Positions 36,950-48,097 of a DNA stretch of 64,000 bases are shown here, in pieces. The translations under genes and the position numbers were made by a program. Position 1 is the stretch's first letter; each line of letters opens with the position of its first letter. Source of the DNA: Cryptomeria japonica (lineage: Eukaryota > Streptophyta > Pinopsida > Cupressales > Cupressaceae); NCBI RefSeq assembly GCF_030272615.1, contig NC_081409.1, positions 527,800,291-527,864,290 of the forward strand, in the 5' to 3' direction. A model generated the notes under the pieces. The model had not been told where the DNA came from and searched no databases. It saw only the letters and a list, made by a program, of their open reading frames with translations.

Positions 36950-39900
36950 GCTACTTCCTTCTCTGTCTGCATCTGAGAGACCTATTCTTCCATGGCATCA
37001 ATTGTGCTTATCTCCTATGTCACTGTTAAGGCATCTAGATTTAGATAGCACTTCTAAATAATTTGCAGACGTGGGAGCAGAACTAGTTGTAGCTCTTGCA
37101 AATCTTGAGACTCGGTGCTGATCTCAAGCTCCATTTTTGCTGTCTAGATGTGAAACCAGTGAATGGTTTACCCATAGGCTATAAAGGTGTCATAAGGTGG
37201 CTTGAATGTGCTCATGTAGGACTGCAAGTCAGATTGAAGCTTTTTCTTCTGTGCAAGCACATCGTCACAGAACAGATGGGGTTGGAAAATCTTGCTGAGT
37301 AGAAGATTCCCCTCATCTAGAGAATCCCTTATATCCTTTTGTACTTTTTGGAGTTCAGTCCGGAGCCCATTTAACTTCTTCACCAGAGCAATATTTAGAG
37401 CCTTTTGATGCTCTTTCTTAGCATTTTCTTCTACTACCTCTTCTAAGCTCTACACTTGATCATCTACTACTGTGCATAGGAGCTTTAGTTGTGCCAATGA
37501 TGAGTCGGTACTGGGGAGGTTTGTACCAGGTAACAAACTGGTAAGAGTGTCCATTACAGCTTGGATCACATCTTCCTCCTTCTTCCTCCTTAACACCTCA
37601 AGGCATTCTTGAGAAACCTTGATGCTCTGTAGTAGCTCTATTTCACTTGTAGACTGGAGGTCAATGGGACTGGTAAGGTCAGCTGGTTTGGCTTGACTAC
37701 CAGTTGCCTTAGGTGTCTCCATTTGCGTGGTCTTTGCCGCTTCTCCTGCCTTGTCCTCCTCTATTTTATTCTTTATCTCTTCTCTTCTCTTTTCCTCTTC
37801 CTTCTCTTCCTCTTCCTTCTTCCTTTTCTTTGTTTCCTTCTACTTCTCCTCTTCCTTATCTTCCTCTTCCTTCTTCTTTACTGCTTCCTTTCGCTTCTCT
37901 TCTTCATTTCTCTTTTTCTCATCCTCTTCCTCTTTCTTCTTCCTTGCATCTTCTTGTTTCTTTTTCTCTTCTTCCTCTTCTTTTCTTTTCTTTTCTTCTT
38001 CTTTTCTCTTTTCTTCCTGTTTGTGTTTCTCCTCATCTTCCTCCTTTTTCTTCTTCTCCGCTTCATCCTTCTTCTTCTTCTCCTCTTCATCTTTCTTCTT
38101 CTTCTCCTCTTAATCTTTGTTCTTCTTCTCCTCTTCATCTTTCTTCTTCTTCTCCTCTTCATCTTTCTTTTCCTCCACTTGCTTCTTCACTTCCTCCTTT
38201 TTGTCCTCTGTTTCCTTTAGCTTTACTTCCTTTTTTTCCTGCTTCTCTTGTCCTGTAACTTCCGATGGTGTAACCTGAGTAGCTTCTTCTTCATCTAGAG
38301 CATCGACATCAATAGTGTCGATAGGTTCAACAACCGGGTTTCCTTCATCATCAAATGCTTCATCCGGTTTTATTATTACCAGTTCTTGCTCAGTCTTCCA
38401 GTTGGCTTTAGCCACTCGATGCATTTTTAGAGCTTATAGAGCAAGGGTGTGTGTATTCTTGAGCACTTCTTTACCCTTCCCTTCAAGTAACAGGAGTCTT
38501 CTTCTTCTCATGAAGAAGAGGCCTTTGTATTTGTTCATCACTTTGAACAGTTCCAAATTTGATACATTAGGAAAATGTTCAGCAAAAAACTTTTTCTCTC
38601 ATTTCCTGTTCCTACTCTATGGCAATGCGCCATTTATTGTCTAAGGATTTATATAAAGAATCCGGTGTCTCAGATCTAATTTTTGAAGGCGACTGGTCAT
38701 TAACACATAAATACTGAATTATTTCTTTTTCCACTGCTTCCTTTTCATCATCATTAAAGTCATCAAAACAATCAATTAAATCATTCAATAATTTTCTCCT
38801 AATGTTTTGATAGTTCTTTGATAATGTGTCAAAGGTTTGTAGGAGGAGATGTCAATATTTACTGGTGCTGATGATGCCGATTCATTCTTTGTCTTTTTCT
38901 TTGCTTGACGTGTCTTCTTAGGTTTTTCCTCAGACACAGTTTCTTCTGAGTTTGGAGAGGTATTCCTTGTCTTCCTCTTTCTCTCGAACACTTTAGCAGG
39001 TGCCACTTCAGGTTTCTTTTTAGTCGGTGACCGCTTGGTCACTATAGGACTGGTTGTAGTAGCCGGTGTCGATGCTAAAGGCACTATTTTTGCCTTCTTC
39101 ACTGAAGGTTCTTTTCCTTTCTTTGCAGAGGGTTCCTCAACCGGTGTTATCCTTTCTAGGTAGGTGTCAGTTCTTTTTGCCTTTGGATCAAGCGGTGAGG
39201 CAATAAGGGTAGAGGCATATCCTTCCAGCATATCATTCATTACCTCATATCCCATAGGCACCACTTCCTCCTGTCTGGGCTCAACAACCTCCATTATGCA
39301 TTGATCCACTTTAATGGTGAAACAAATATCATCTTCATATTTCTTGACAATATCACCTGATATTCTCACCCTCTGACTCATTTTGCATCTGAACTCATCA
39401 AAGTACTTGTTCAGAACTTCAAGGTAATCGGTTCCAACTACTTGAATGCTTTCCTTGATTTGCTTAGTTACTGGTTGGTCAGCAGACCACTGCACATCAC
39501 CTACTCCTAGAAAATAGCCTTGAAAGTAAAAGAATAGCCCAACCAGTAGTTGTCCAAACTTGAACCTCAATGCATTATCCTGTTTGATTGATTTCAGATT
39601 CAATAGGAGTTGCCTTTGCATCCCGGTGCATAGGTCAAATGATGCCTCCTCCTTGATCATCCGATAAGCGGCATTTACCATTGCAGCAGATATAGAGTTA
39701 ATTTTGCTAGCTGAGAATGTTTGGTATCCAATCACCATGCATGCATATTTCACCAGATCATCCTTGATAGAATTGATGGTCATACCTCATGAGTCACTCA
39801 CTGAACCAGTGAGCTTGGACATTTCAGTTTTGCTTATCGTCCTTAGGGTTGGCACTTCCCCTGTATTGCAGAAACTGGTGATGGCATGAATTTCTTGTGG

Positions 39901-40257
39901 TGTTATATCATGTGTTCTTTCCAGGTACATCTTGTCACCATGAACTCTTCTCAGAATGATCCTAATGTGATCATCTGTGAAATCCTCTAGGAAATAAACA
40001 ACATTGTGGAGCTTCTTCTTCTCCAAGATACTATACTCTGGTTTGATATTTTTATCTTGTCCACAAAATAAACCTAGCTGTGAGTGAATTGCTAGAGACC
40101 CTAGGTCTTTGATTTTACAATCTATGTAATCTGAGATTCCCTCTTCTACTATCACACTGGCTGGAACTTGTGATAGGGCATTATATCTAGACTTGCATTG
40201 AATAAAGCTTGCTAAATCTACAGATGTACTAGATCTAGTATGGGATGCAGAAGCCAT
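36950..40257 (-). pseudogene. Accessory ORF of the copia-like element, unknown function
   Basis: ATG at 40257 opens a frame of 156 codons, then a TGA (39784-39786, in TCATGAGGT, likely from CGA), then 332 more codons in the same frame to 38785. Single shifts carry it on through 38424-37727 and 37722 to about 36950, for roughly 1000 residues. Order: a globular N-terminal part (40257 to about 39240; EIHAIT near 39893, SIKDDL near 39762), a Lys/Pro/Ser-rich part (39150-38850), a strongly Lys/Glu-rich part (38330-37727) and a C-terminal helical part (37722-37168). It sits where pol should end or an env-like ORF may lie in copia relatives. No transmembrane segment stands out. I recognise no known family with confidence. 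Confidence 0.65.
37727..38215. repeat. Strand-asymmetric CTT/TCC tract (GAA/GAG on the minus strand)
   Basis: Nearly 490 bp in which the plus strand is almost all pyrimidine. The right part (38050-38170) is a near-perfect tandem of 36-bp units (TTCTTCTTCTCCTCTTCATC ...); the left part is irregular. On the minus strand it codes for runs of Lys and Glu inside the accessory ORF; one TAA-like base change occurs at about 38110. Mirror-like polypurine tracts can form triplexes. The long Phe/Ser/Leu-rich plus-strand frames here are shadows. Confidence 0.85.
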
Positions 40258-40707
40258 GATATAAACTGAAAACTCAAAAAATACCTTTCAAAAAATGTGA
40301 ATTTAGGGCTTTCAGATTCTTCTCCACCTCGCACTCCGTCGGTTACAGAATCACCGCTTTGTGTTCTTCACTTAACCATTTGCAATTTGAATTTGAATCT
40401 CCTTCAAGGTTTCTTAAATTCTCAGAATCGCAGCACAAATCGCTTTGTCGTCGCTCTGCACTCGAAAACCTCCTTCACTTCAAAAATTGATAGTGAGAAA
40501 TGATTTGAAAAAAAAAATCCTTTTAAACATATTTCTCACCCACTGCAATTAATGCTCCACCATTAGGCATAAACCCTAATTTGCCTTTTTACCATTTCTG
40601 GTCTTCTACCTATTGACAGGTATCGCATACCGGTTAAGGTCTTTTACTGGTGTAAACTAGGGGTTCAAAACATTTTGCCGTTTTCTCCCCCTAAGCTTTT
40701 CTGAAGC
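40258..40707 (-). other. Leader between gag and the accessory ORF
   Basis: About 450 bp with stops in all minus frames. It begins with AAGCTTAGGGGGAGAAAA on the element strand (about 40686-40703), a second polypurine-tract-like run directly after the gag stop. It also has a TATA-like TTTAAAAGG (about 40522) within an inverted repeat GTGAGAAAT/ATTTCTCAC (40494-40541). It could be an internal promoter and untranslated leader of a captured gene, or the scar of a pol deletion. Confidence 0.4.
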
Positions 40708-41985
40708 TTAGTTTGTCAGTTCCGTGATTTCCACACTAGGTGCAGAAATCAGTTGCTCTTGTAACACCACTGGTTTCTTCTTCTAGGTTTTGTTCATGTC
40801 CGCTTGAATAGTGTCAACATCAATGCTTCCTTCTAGAGTGATTGGTATGTCATCAGATATGTTCTTTCTTGATCTATAGAATCTGGCAATGTGACACGGT
40901 TTGTTGCAGTGATAGCAGACCAATCTAGGTGCTCTCCAAGGTCCATTATTCATGTTCCCGTTCTTCCTTCAACATGTTGCAGTAGTGTGACCATGACCAT
41001 GACAGACCATACAATTTGCTCTCCATCCGATTTTCACTTGATAGCCACCGCTTCTTGGCTGATGATTGAAGGCACTAGATCGGTTGAGATTCCAGTTTAT
41101 AAAAGGTTCAGGACCAACTCCTTGGGTCCTTTGAGGATATCTACCAATGTTGTTCATAACTGACCTGCATTCAGATGCTCTATGCCCATATTTGTTGCAT
41201 GCATAACAGTTACCATTGAATCTATAGGATCTAGGCTTATCATTTAGGAAATAAGGAAAATTGTTGTAAGCCTTACTCCTACACACATTTGCAGTATGTC
41301 CTTCTTTAAGATAGTTAAAGCAAACCAGTTTAAACTTTTGCTTACCTTTATCCTTTGATGTCGGTTGTTTCTTTGATGTTCTAGCATTTGTACCAGAGGT
41401 CTCACCTTCCTCATGACCAGAATAACCGAGTCCATTGGTATTCTTAACTGGTTTGGCAGATTCAAGCTTTTGCTCTAGCTTGATAGTACTCTTGTTGAAC
41501 TTAGCAAGTATTTCCTTTGACTCAGAGAGTTCTTTGGAAATATCAGTATTTGTTTCCATCAGGTTTTCATTCTCAGAGATGGCAATGTTCAGTTCTCCTT
41601 GCATGTCTTCCTTTTCCACTTTGCTCACATGGAGTTGAGCAGTTAGGGCACTGATCTCTTGCTTCAGCTTGGAGTTTTCATGATCTTTGTCTTTGACCAG
41701 ATCTTTAGCTTTCCTCCAGTTCTCAAGCTCTTGGCACATTCAAATAGTCAGTCCTTCCAATTCTTTTCTCAGGTTGGAATTGGATTCATTTAGCTTTTCT
41801 ACTTCTTGAATCAGGGCTTCCATGTTCACTTCATTAGAGGAACCATTTTCAGATAGCTCCATCAGCTTTTCTACATGTTCTCTCCTTTTTGCTTGAGATG
41901 CCTTATATTTGACCATAAGATCATCATAGGCTTTCTCAGACTGAGTGAGTAGAAGAGTAAGTTCCCTCAATGTGTATTCCCCCAT
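40708..41985 (-). pseudogene. Gag-like protein of the copia-like element, coiled coil plus zinc knuckles
   Basis: The first internal ATG is at 41985, 37 bases after the primer site; earlier in-frame bases lie in the LTR. The frame is continuous to TAA 40708-40710 except for TGA at 41740, TGA at 40969 and TAG near 40775. Residues 1-165 are heptad-rich coiled coil; then LAKFNKSTIKLEQ...NGLGYS, a pattern seen before the nucleocapsid in SIRE/Tork-type copia gag. CCHC knuckles follow: CFNYLKEGHTANVC (second Cys lost), CYACNKYGHRASEC and CMVCHGHGHTTATC (intact), and CYHCNKPCHIARFY (last Cys lost). Gag forms the virus-like particle and binds RNA. The N-terminal capsid part usual in copia is absent or unrecognisable. 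Confidence 0.8.
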
Positions 41986-42021
41986 ATCTCTTTCCAAGCA
42001 GTTAAACTTATAGAAAGGTAG

Positions 42022-42033
42022 GCTCTGATACCA
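42022..42033 (-). other. Primer binding site of the copia-like element
   Basis: Plus strand GCTCTGATACCA; reverse complement TGGTATCAGAGC, initiator tRNA-Met type, two bases from the LTR start at 42036. Confidence 0.95.
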
Positions 42034-42035
42034 AT

Positions 42036-43177
42036 TGATGAATACTAAGAGGGGGGGTGAATTAGTATGCCAAAAAACTTTGCACTTAAACACTTTACAA
42101 GACTGACAGTAAACCGGTAAAATAGTTTAGCAGACAAACCGGTTAGCACACATGCAAACCAAATAGAAAATAATGCATTCACCCAAAAAAGCACAAACAC
42201 CATAACACATGAGATTTTGACGTGGAAACCCAAATGGGAAAAACCACGGTGAGATGGAACTCACAAGTAACTATCTGCAGAATAGGAACCATACCAGTTA
42301 AGGTCTTACAATGTTCTTTACTAGAACAGATCCTATTAGGAATCTCAATCTCTATTAGGAGATAAGTCCAATTAAAGACTACCTTGCTAGAGGATTTTAG
42401 ATCCACAGATGTGAACCGCCTTGTTAGAGGATTTACAAAAGGCTTTTGGGCCTACCCGGTTAAGGGCTACAAACTTGTCAAAGATGTGAGTAATAAACAA
42501 GTGATTGATCTAGCTAATAGCATAGATTGTTTGATTAGATCCTTGATAGATCATTCCTAATGCATTCCAGCATTACTTCAGTCTTCTACACATTCATATT
42601 CTCTCCAACTCCTCGACCACCTTAAACCCTAGCAACAACATTAACTTTTTCAACAGCAACCTAAAACCCTAGACATGATGTCCTTATAAAGGAATCTGAT
42701 TTCATGTCAGTCCAATAGGATTACAATCCAATTCCCTAGGTTCAATGAACTTGGACATGCTTGGTAACATGATACAAAAAGCATTGTTAAAGTGTCGGCA
42801 CCGTCAAACAATCGGTGGATGGTAACTCATCACAAAATGTCAGTTGGTAACTCATCACAGAGTATTACCGGTTCATACAAAATGTCAGTTCAAGCAAAAT
42901 ACCGATTGCTGGTTTGACAAAATGAAGACTAGGAAGTATGTGTTTTGCCACTTTGATCCTTCGTATTGCTTGAGATCCTCGAACCGCTTGGGGTTAACAT
43001 GCTGCTTTAGACCAGTAAACACATTCTGCAAAAACACTAATAGTCTAACAACTATAATACAACATACCAGTTGCAACATATTCCGGTTGAGCTTAGGCTC
43101 ATACATATAAAGAAGATCTCAATGCAAGTGTGTGTCCATCAATGACAATCACATCATAAACATAAAAAATGCCAACA
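42036..43177 (-). repeat. Copia-like element, right LTR (5' in element sense)
   Basis: 1142 bp, TGATGAATAC to AAATGCCAACA, followed by the GTACA duplication. By eye it is roughly 92-95% identical to the left LTR. Confidence 0.93.
42681..42690 (-). promoter_or_regulatory. Possible LTR TATA box
   Basis: On the element strand CCTTTATAAGGA, conserved in the left LTR near 36091. It lies about 490 bp into the 5' LTR. Near-palindromic, so orientation is not decided by the motif itself. Confidence 0.35.
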
Positions 43178-43182
43178 GTACA

Positions 43183-44990
43183 TAGAACTATTCTATGGAT
43201 TTCTCATACTATCCATTAACCCCTTTTCCTTTCTCTATACTATGAGCCTCACTGTCGATACTATCCTTGGGCCTTTATATGCTCATGAATGACTTTACCC
43301 AAACATTTTGATAGAGATTATATCTTTCATTGATGCACTATCTTTCTTATTATAACGCATGGGTATCTTTACCTTCAATATTTACAATAAAACTTTATGA
43401 AGGCTCTGCTTTGGGCTGCAACTATGCCTTTATAGATTAGGACTTTGGCAAGAAAGTTCTCTATGGATCTTGTTAGCAAAATAAAAACTTGTTGGCACTT
43501 CTATGGTATCTTCAATCTATGCTTCTGCCCCAAAGTCACATTATCTCCTACCATTGTGGATTCTTGAATATTTATCTCACTAAGCTTGTATCATCTTTGT
43601 GTAGAGTTCAAAAACCCTTGCTATTCATTATGGTAGATACTCAGTTTTTGTGCTATTATTCAAAGCCCTAAGGCTTATAAAAAACTGATCACTATTTCCT
43701 TTCTTTATTGTGACCATTCACTATCATTCATACCTTGAGGATGATTGTACTATTGCACTTAGTGGTGCTCTACGACTGTGACATGATGACTCTACATTTT
43801 TGTATTATACATTGCTTGTAATGTGGCCTTCATACATTCACTGTGGATTGCATAATTATTTGTCTTTGATCTCATGGCCTTTCACTATATATGTCTTGAA
43901 TATGAATTATCTGAATGAAGTGTTTATTTAGCTTGTGACAAACTTCTATTCACTACTATTTTATACTGCTACAATAATGTTCTTTGCTTCCCATAATTCA
44001 AAACTAGCCATAATTTTCTCCATAATGTCTTCACTTTGATAGTGATCCCTTTTGACTACAACAAAGAACTCATTCTCTGAGACCTTATTGGGGTTGTCAA
44101 GTTGTTAACATGCCAATATGGTTCCATTGGACACAAACTCATTATTCATGACAATGATCTCAAAAGTTCACTATTTGTGAATGAGGGGCCCATGTACAAT
44201 GAAGCCATATTGACATAAAGCATGCTGGGCTCAACCCTTTTGGGAGCCTCATTTTACACCACATGCTTTAAAATTAATCATTAATGCACTATGTACTTTT
44301 ACCTGCACAATGAACAAACATTGTTAGCAAAATAAAATGCATCTTTTGTCTCAGGATAAGATGCCTTGGTGATTGATATTTTTTAGCTTCTTTAGCATGC
44401 TTTTGATATCTACTTGATCACTATGGCATATGTGATAGCTATATGCATATATTTTGGTATCTCATATGCAAATAGACTATATTTTTGTTGAGTTTGAATA
44501 TCAAAGTATGATAATCCTCATTGTTTTAACTCAAACACAAATTGTCTTGCAGTTACTCTTGGAATGGGAGCAGAAGAAGTTGGAGTGAATAGGTAGCTAA
44601 AGTTCAACGACTCCTTCAAGTTTGGACTCTTCATTCCAAGCCATGATGGGTCACCCTACCTTCATATTCATTTCTTATCTTCTATTATGTTGTTTATTTT
44701 AATATTTGTATGAAAATATATGTTTATAGTCTAGTCAGCTATTCCGACTACTTGTGTGGGACACCTTACACGTTTCTTGTAATGGAAAAGTTATTTCTAT
44801 GCAATCTTTTGTTGTCATTTCTTTGGAATAAATGCATTTGAAATAAACTTTGTCTTTTAAACCATAATGTGCAAAATGAAGAACCTTGAAAGAAATTTTG
44901 TGTACCTTTATTCAAATGCAATGTGTAAGGCTTGTAATAGGCCACCAAATATGGTTGTAGAAAAATTTAGGTAACATAGCATAAGCATGC
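43183..44990. other. AT-rich stretch without a recognisable gene
   Basis: T-rich sequence resembling 2775-3917 and 21505-22699, probably the remainder of the element that received the LINE and copia-like insertions. Near 44570-44800 the text changes character (GAAGTTGGAGTGAATAGGTAG ... CAGCTATTCCGACTAC), which may mark another element's end. No coding motif. Confidence 0.4.
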
Positions 44991-44999
44991 TCCATCAAA

Positions 45000-45890
45000 G
45001 CCAATTGACAGAATTGAAGATAGCAAAGAATGGCGTGAAGAAAAGAAAAAACATGAGAAAGAGATACAGGATATGAGGGTATCCCATGAGGAGATCCTTC
45101 AAAGAATGCCACAACAAACCTTAGACACTTTTGAACAAATTCTGTCACACAGGGTCAAGCTTATACTTGACAAATTGGAAGAAGTATATGGAAGTTATGA
45201 GACTTTGTTGAAGATGATAGAAGTTTTCAAAGAAGATAGACCCAAACTAGAGAAATTATTAAAAACATGGCAACTGACATACATCACTTTGGTTACTTTA
45301 TGTAGACTAACTCAAAGAAACCCTGATGTTTCTCCCAAGATAAAGTAAACTGGGCAAATGGTGCATACCATCAATGAAGGACTCAAGAATGTCATAAATG
45401 AGGAGCACAAAGTAAGATCCACAATTGATTCCTTCCACATTTCAACATTGGACTATCCCTTCCATCACATACAAGGACAAACACCTTCGAGACTTCAATG
45501 ATTGGAAGAGTGACTTTGTTCAGATGGTATAGAAGATCATTGTACACATTAAGGAGGAGAAAAATATCAGTGTTCAATGCTTCAATGTATTCTAGGATAG
45601 GATTATCACTTTAGATATTGGTTATGCCAGGTTTGTTGTCAAAGTTTGGATTTTAACAAACAAGAAATGGAAGGATCATTTGATGAACATGCCTATCATC
45701 TTGAACTTTTAGTGGCCCATTGACTATGAAGTGTACTGGTGGGATACTAGTCATCTGAACAATCCTGACAATTAATAAAATAGAGTGCCAACCAATGAAT
45801 TAGAGAACTGCCCAACTGAAATTATAACCTTGCCAGACCCAGTGGTCATGGGTTATAACTTGTAGCATCTTGACAATGGACTAGTTTACA
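45000..45890 (+). pseudogene. Decayed ORF with coiled-coil segment, unknown
   Basis: The plus frame 45073-45348 (extended left to about 45000) reads as an acidic/basic helical protein with DSKEWREEKKKHEKEI, EEILQRMPQQ and LILDKLEEVYGSYE. After a TAA and a frameshift, a coding-like frame continues (about 45500-45880) with WKSDFVQMV, GYARFVVKVW and EVYWWDTSHLNN, interrupted by TAG/TAA. It ends just before a plus-strand LTR. It resembles in style the C-terminal helical parts of the other accessory ORFs here, but I cannot show homology. It could be the 3' ORF of an older element. Confidence 0.4.
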
Positions 45891-45899
45891 TTCTTCAGA

Positions 45900-46826
45900 T
45901 AAATTTAAAATCATATTTCATCATGTTCATGTTTTCTTGTTTAGGAAAAATATTTCTTAATCTTTTTATTATAAGTTGTTATGAAAATATACATTGTAAC
46001 GGTGTGAATCTTGTCGCTTCTCCCCATTTTGTATAAAAGGGAGAAACAAAGATCGATTAAAGATATAAGAAAGAAGATATAGAATAACTGGGAAAATAGG
46101 AGAATACTGCACAAAATTTTGTATCTCATTGCTGTGGTGAATATAATACAAAATCAAAAGTTTTTGGCTCAATTATTTGTTGATTATTAAAGATAAAATA
46201 GTGTGTGACTGTCTCCAATTACTTTTCCTTCTTATATGTTTAAATCAATTATCAAGGATAATTCTAATCTATCAAAGAAACTTTTACTATTTTGTGTGAT
46301 TGAGTTCTGTCAGGTAGAATTAAAAATCCATTTGATTAAATTACAACAATTTGAAGATAGTAATTGGATTAACAAGAAGAGTCATACAATATTACACACT
46401 TGCATATTTATACAAGGTATAAATGCTAATAAGGCCATATAATTTGACTAGGATCAAAAATAGGATTAAATGACTCTGTAACTGGAATGAGGCACTGATC
46501 ATTGATATACATAAGAATTTTATTTAAAGTTATAGTTTTAGTTTGTTTGTTTTCTAGAGAAATAAGATAGAGGTAGGAGTAGAAGGAGATTAAGTATTCA
46601 CTTCATGTGTTTGTGCTATATTGAGTGAATCTCAAATAAGAATCAAGAGAAAGTATAGATCTGTTGGATCTCAAGGTACACCCACCAGGGTCTTGTAGAG
46701 CCTGAAGAGAAGAAGATGTCTCTTATATATGGGAATCTTGTTCATTGGCCAAATCAGTTGGAAAACTTGATCATAGAAGTTAGCACATTCTTAGGGTTTT
46801 CCAATTTGTTGATTTGGGAACCAATA
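45900..46826 (+). mobile_element. 5' LTR of a plus-strand Tat-type gypsy element (start approximate)
   Basis: A TATA box (46032) and a primer-site-like sequence at 46830 bracket the promoter and U5 of an LTR. The left end is not defined; TG dinucleotides near 45920-45935 are candidates. Poly-purine bases TTTAGGAAAAATA precede. No second copy is in the window. Confidence 0.4.
46032..46039 (+). promoter_or_regulatory. LTR TATA box (TATAAAAG)
   Basis: TTGTATAAAAGGGAGAAAC, upstream of a plausible R-U5 and a primer site in the same orientation. Confidence 0.5.
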
Positions 46827-46829
46827 GAT

Positions 46830-46847
46830 TGGCAACTCTACTGGGGA
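46830..46847 (+). other. Primer-site-like sequence of the plus-strand Tat element
   Basis: TGGCAACTCTACTGGGGA resembles TGGCGACTCYGCTGGGGA, the tRNA-Arg type primer site of Tat/Ogre elements, with two transitions. Placement before a gag relic agrees. Confidence 0.6.
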
Positions 46848-46879
46848 GGACCATTTATCAATTCCTTTGAAAAATATTA

Positions 46880-48060
46880 AATATTTCATATCTGGAGATT
46901 GTTGCATATTTAAAAGGTGACTTTGCTGAAGGAGGAACTCAGAAGAGAAGAAAAATTGATTCCCTAGAATAGGGTGGTAACTCTAATTCTATCACAATCT
47001 CAGATATACTAAGAAACCAATTGAACTTTGAATGTTTGGTTGGAGGTCATTACATAAGGACTGACAAATTGATCACATAGAATTGGGACCAAAGAAGAAT
47101 AATAGAAGAAAATATTGAAACCATCACTAAAAGGAAACAAATCAAGATGAAATGGATCCATCAAAGAACAAAGATGGAAAATATTTCAATCAGTACTATA
47201 ATCCACTTGCAAATAAGGAAAACCTCCATAGTGGATCTAAAAAGGACATGCAAAACCAGTATGAATAAATGATATTAGGGAATGCGTAGGGAAGTTTGGT
47301 GAACCAATACCAAATAAATGATCATATGAAGAGTTTCTTAGGACCCCCTAGTATTCTCATCATTTGCGAGTACTAGTAATGGGTCATCCTCATCAAGCAT
47401 TAAGATGCAAGAGTCTTTAGATCGAGACTTGCAGGCTAAGATTAACTTACTTGATAAGGAAAGAATGTGATGAATGTTAATACAAATAAGAGATATGATA
47501 GCTCAAGAAGTAGCCAATATGACTACACATGTCTCTTCTCAATTATATCAAAGTATACCCATCATTATTAATCAATCTTATTCCACAGTTACAGCCTCGC
47601 AGTATACTCAACACACTATGCTAATGAAATATGTTGTTGTTTGTTCTGCTACAATTTCCTGACCCTTAGGGACTAGCATGGTGATGAGTCAGGGTCAAAA
47701 TAATTGATATAATAAAGGATATAACCTTTATGGAAATGGGCACTATATACTATACTTTGGTTACAATGGAAATTATCAAAATAAATACTAGTACTCTTAG
47801 TATGGCACACAAGCGCAAAATCAATATGGATAATATCAACAATATCAAATGGACTAGAGACAAAATCCATTTGAAAAGAGACCCATGAGAATAAATAGAT
47901 TTGGACAGTTAGACTTCTCTGGGATCCCAAGTTACCCAAATTTGATTGATAATGAATTAATAAATGCAATTGCTAAGTTTTTAGGGAATCTTGCCATCTC
48001 AATAGAAGATCACATTAGGGCTATTGAAACTATTATGGACAACTTTGATGTTCAGTGTGA

Positions 48061-48097
<37 letters not shown>

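Larger units (their letters stand above)
35428..43177 (-). mobile_element. Copia-like LTR retrotransposon with gag and accessory ORF but no pol
   Basis: LTRs at 35428-36568 and 42036-43177 enclose 5.5 kb. The flanks carry a perfect GTACA duplication (35423-35427, 43178-43182). The primer site (reverse complement of 42022-42033) is that of initiator tRNA-Met, and the polypurine tract AAAGGGGGAGAT abuts the 3' LTR; TGCCAAAGGGGGAGATTGTT is typical of plant Ty1/copia elements. The minus strand codes first for a gag-like protein with coiled coils and CCHC knuckles, then for a long accessory ORF. No protease, integrase, reverse transcriptase or RNase H was found. All priming and integration signals are intact, so it is best read as a trans-mobilised, gag-bearing non-autonomous element, now mutated. 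Confidence 0.9.

Noticed and set aside
37693-38258. Long plus-strand ORFs rich in Phe, Leu and Ser (175 and 181 codons)
   Set aside because: They are shadows of the polypyrimidine strand opposite the Lys/Glu-coding tract; composition alone keeps them open.
39787-40257. Independent 156-codon gene
   Set aside because: The TGA after it is in the same frame as the next 332-codon ORF and fits a CGA to TGA change, so both are one broken ORF.
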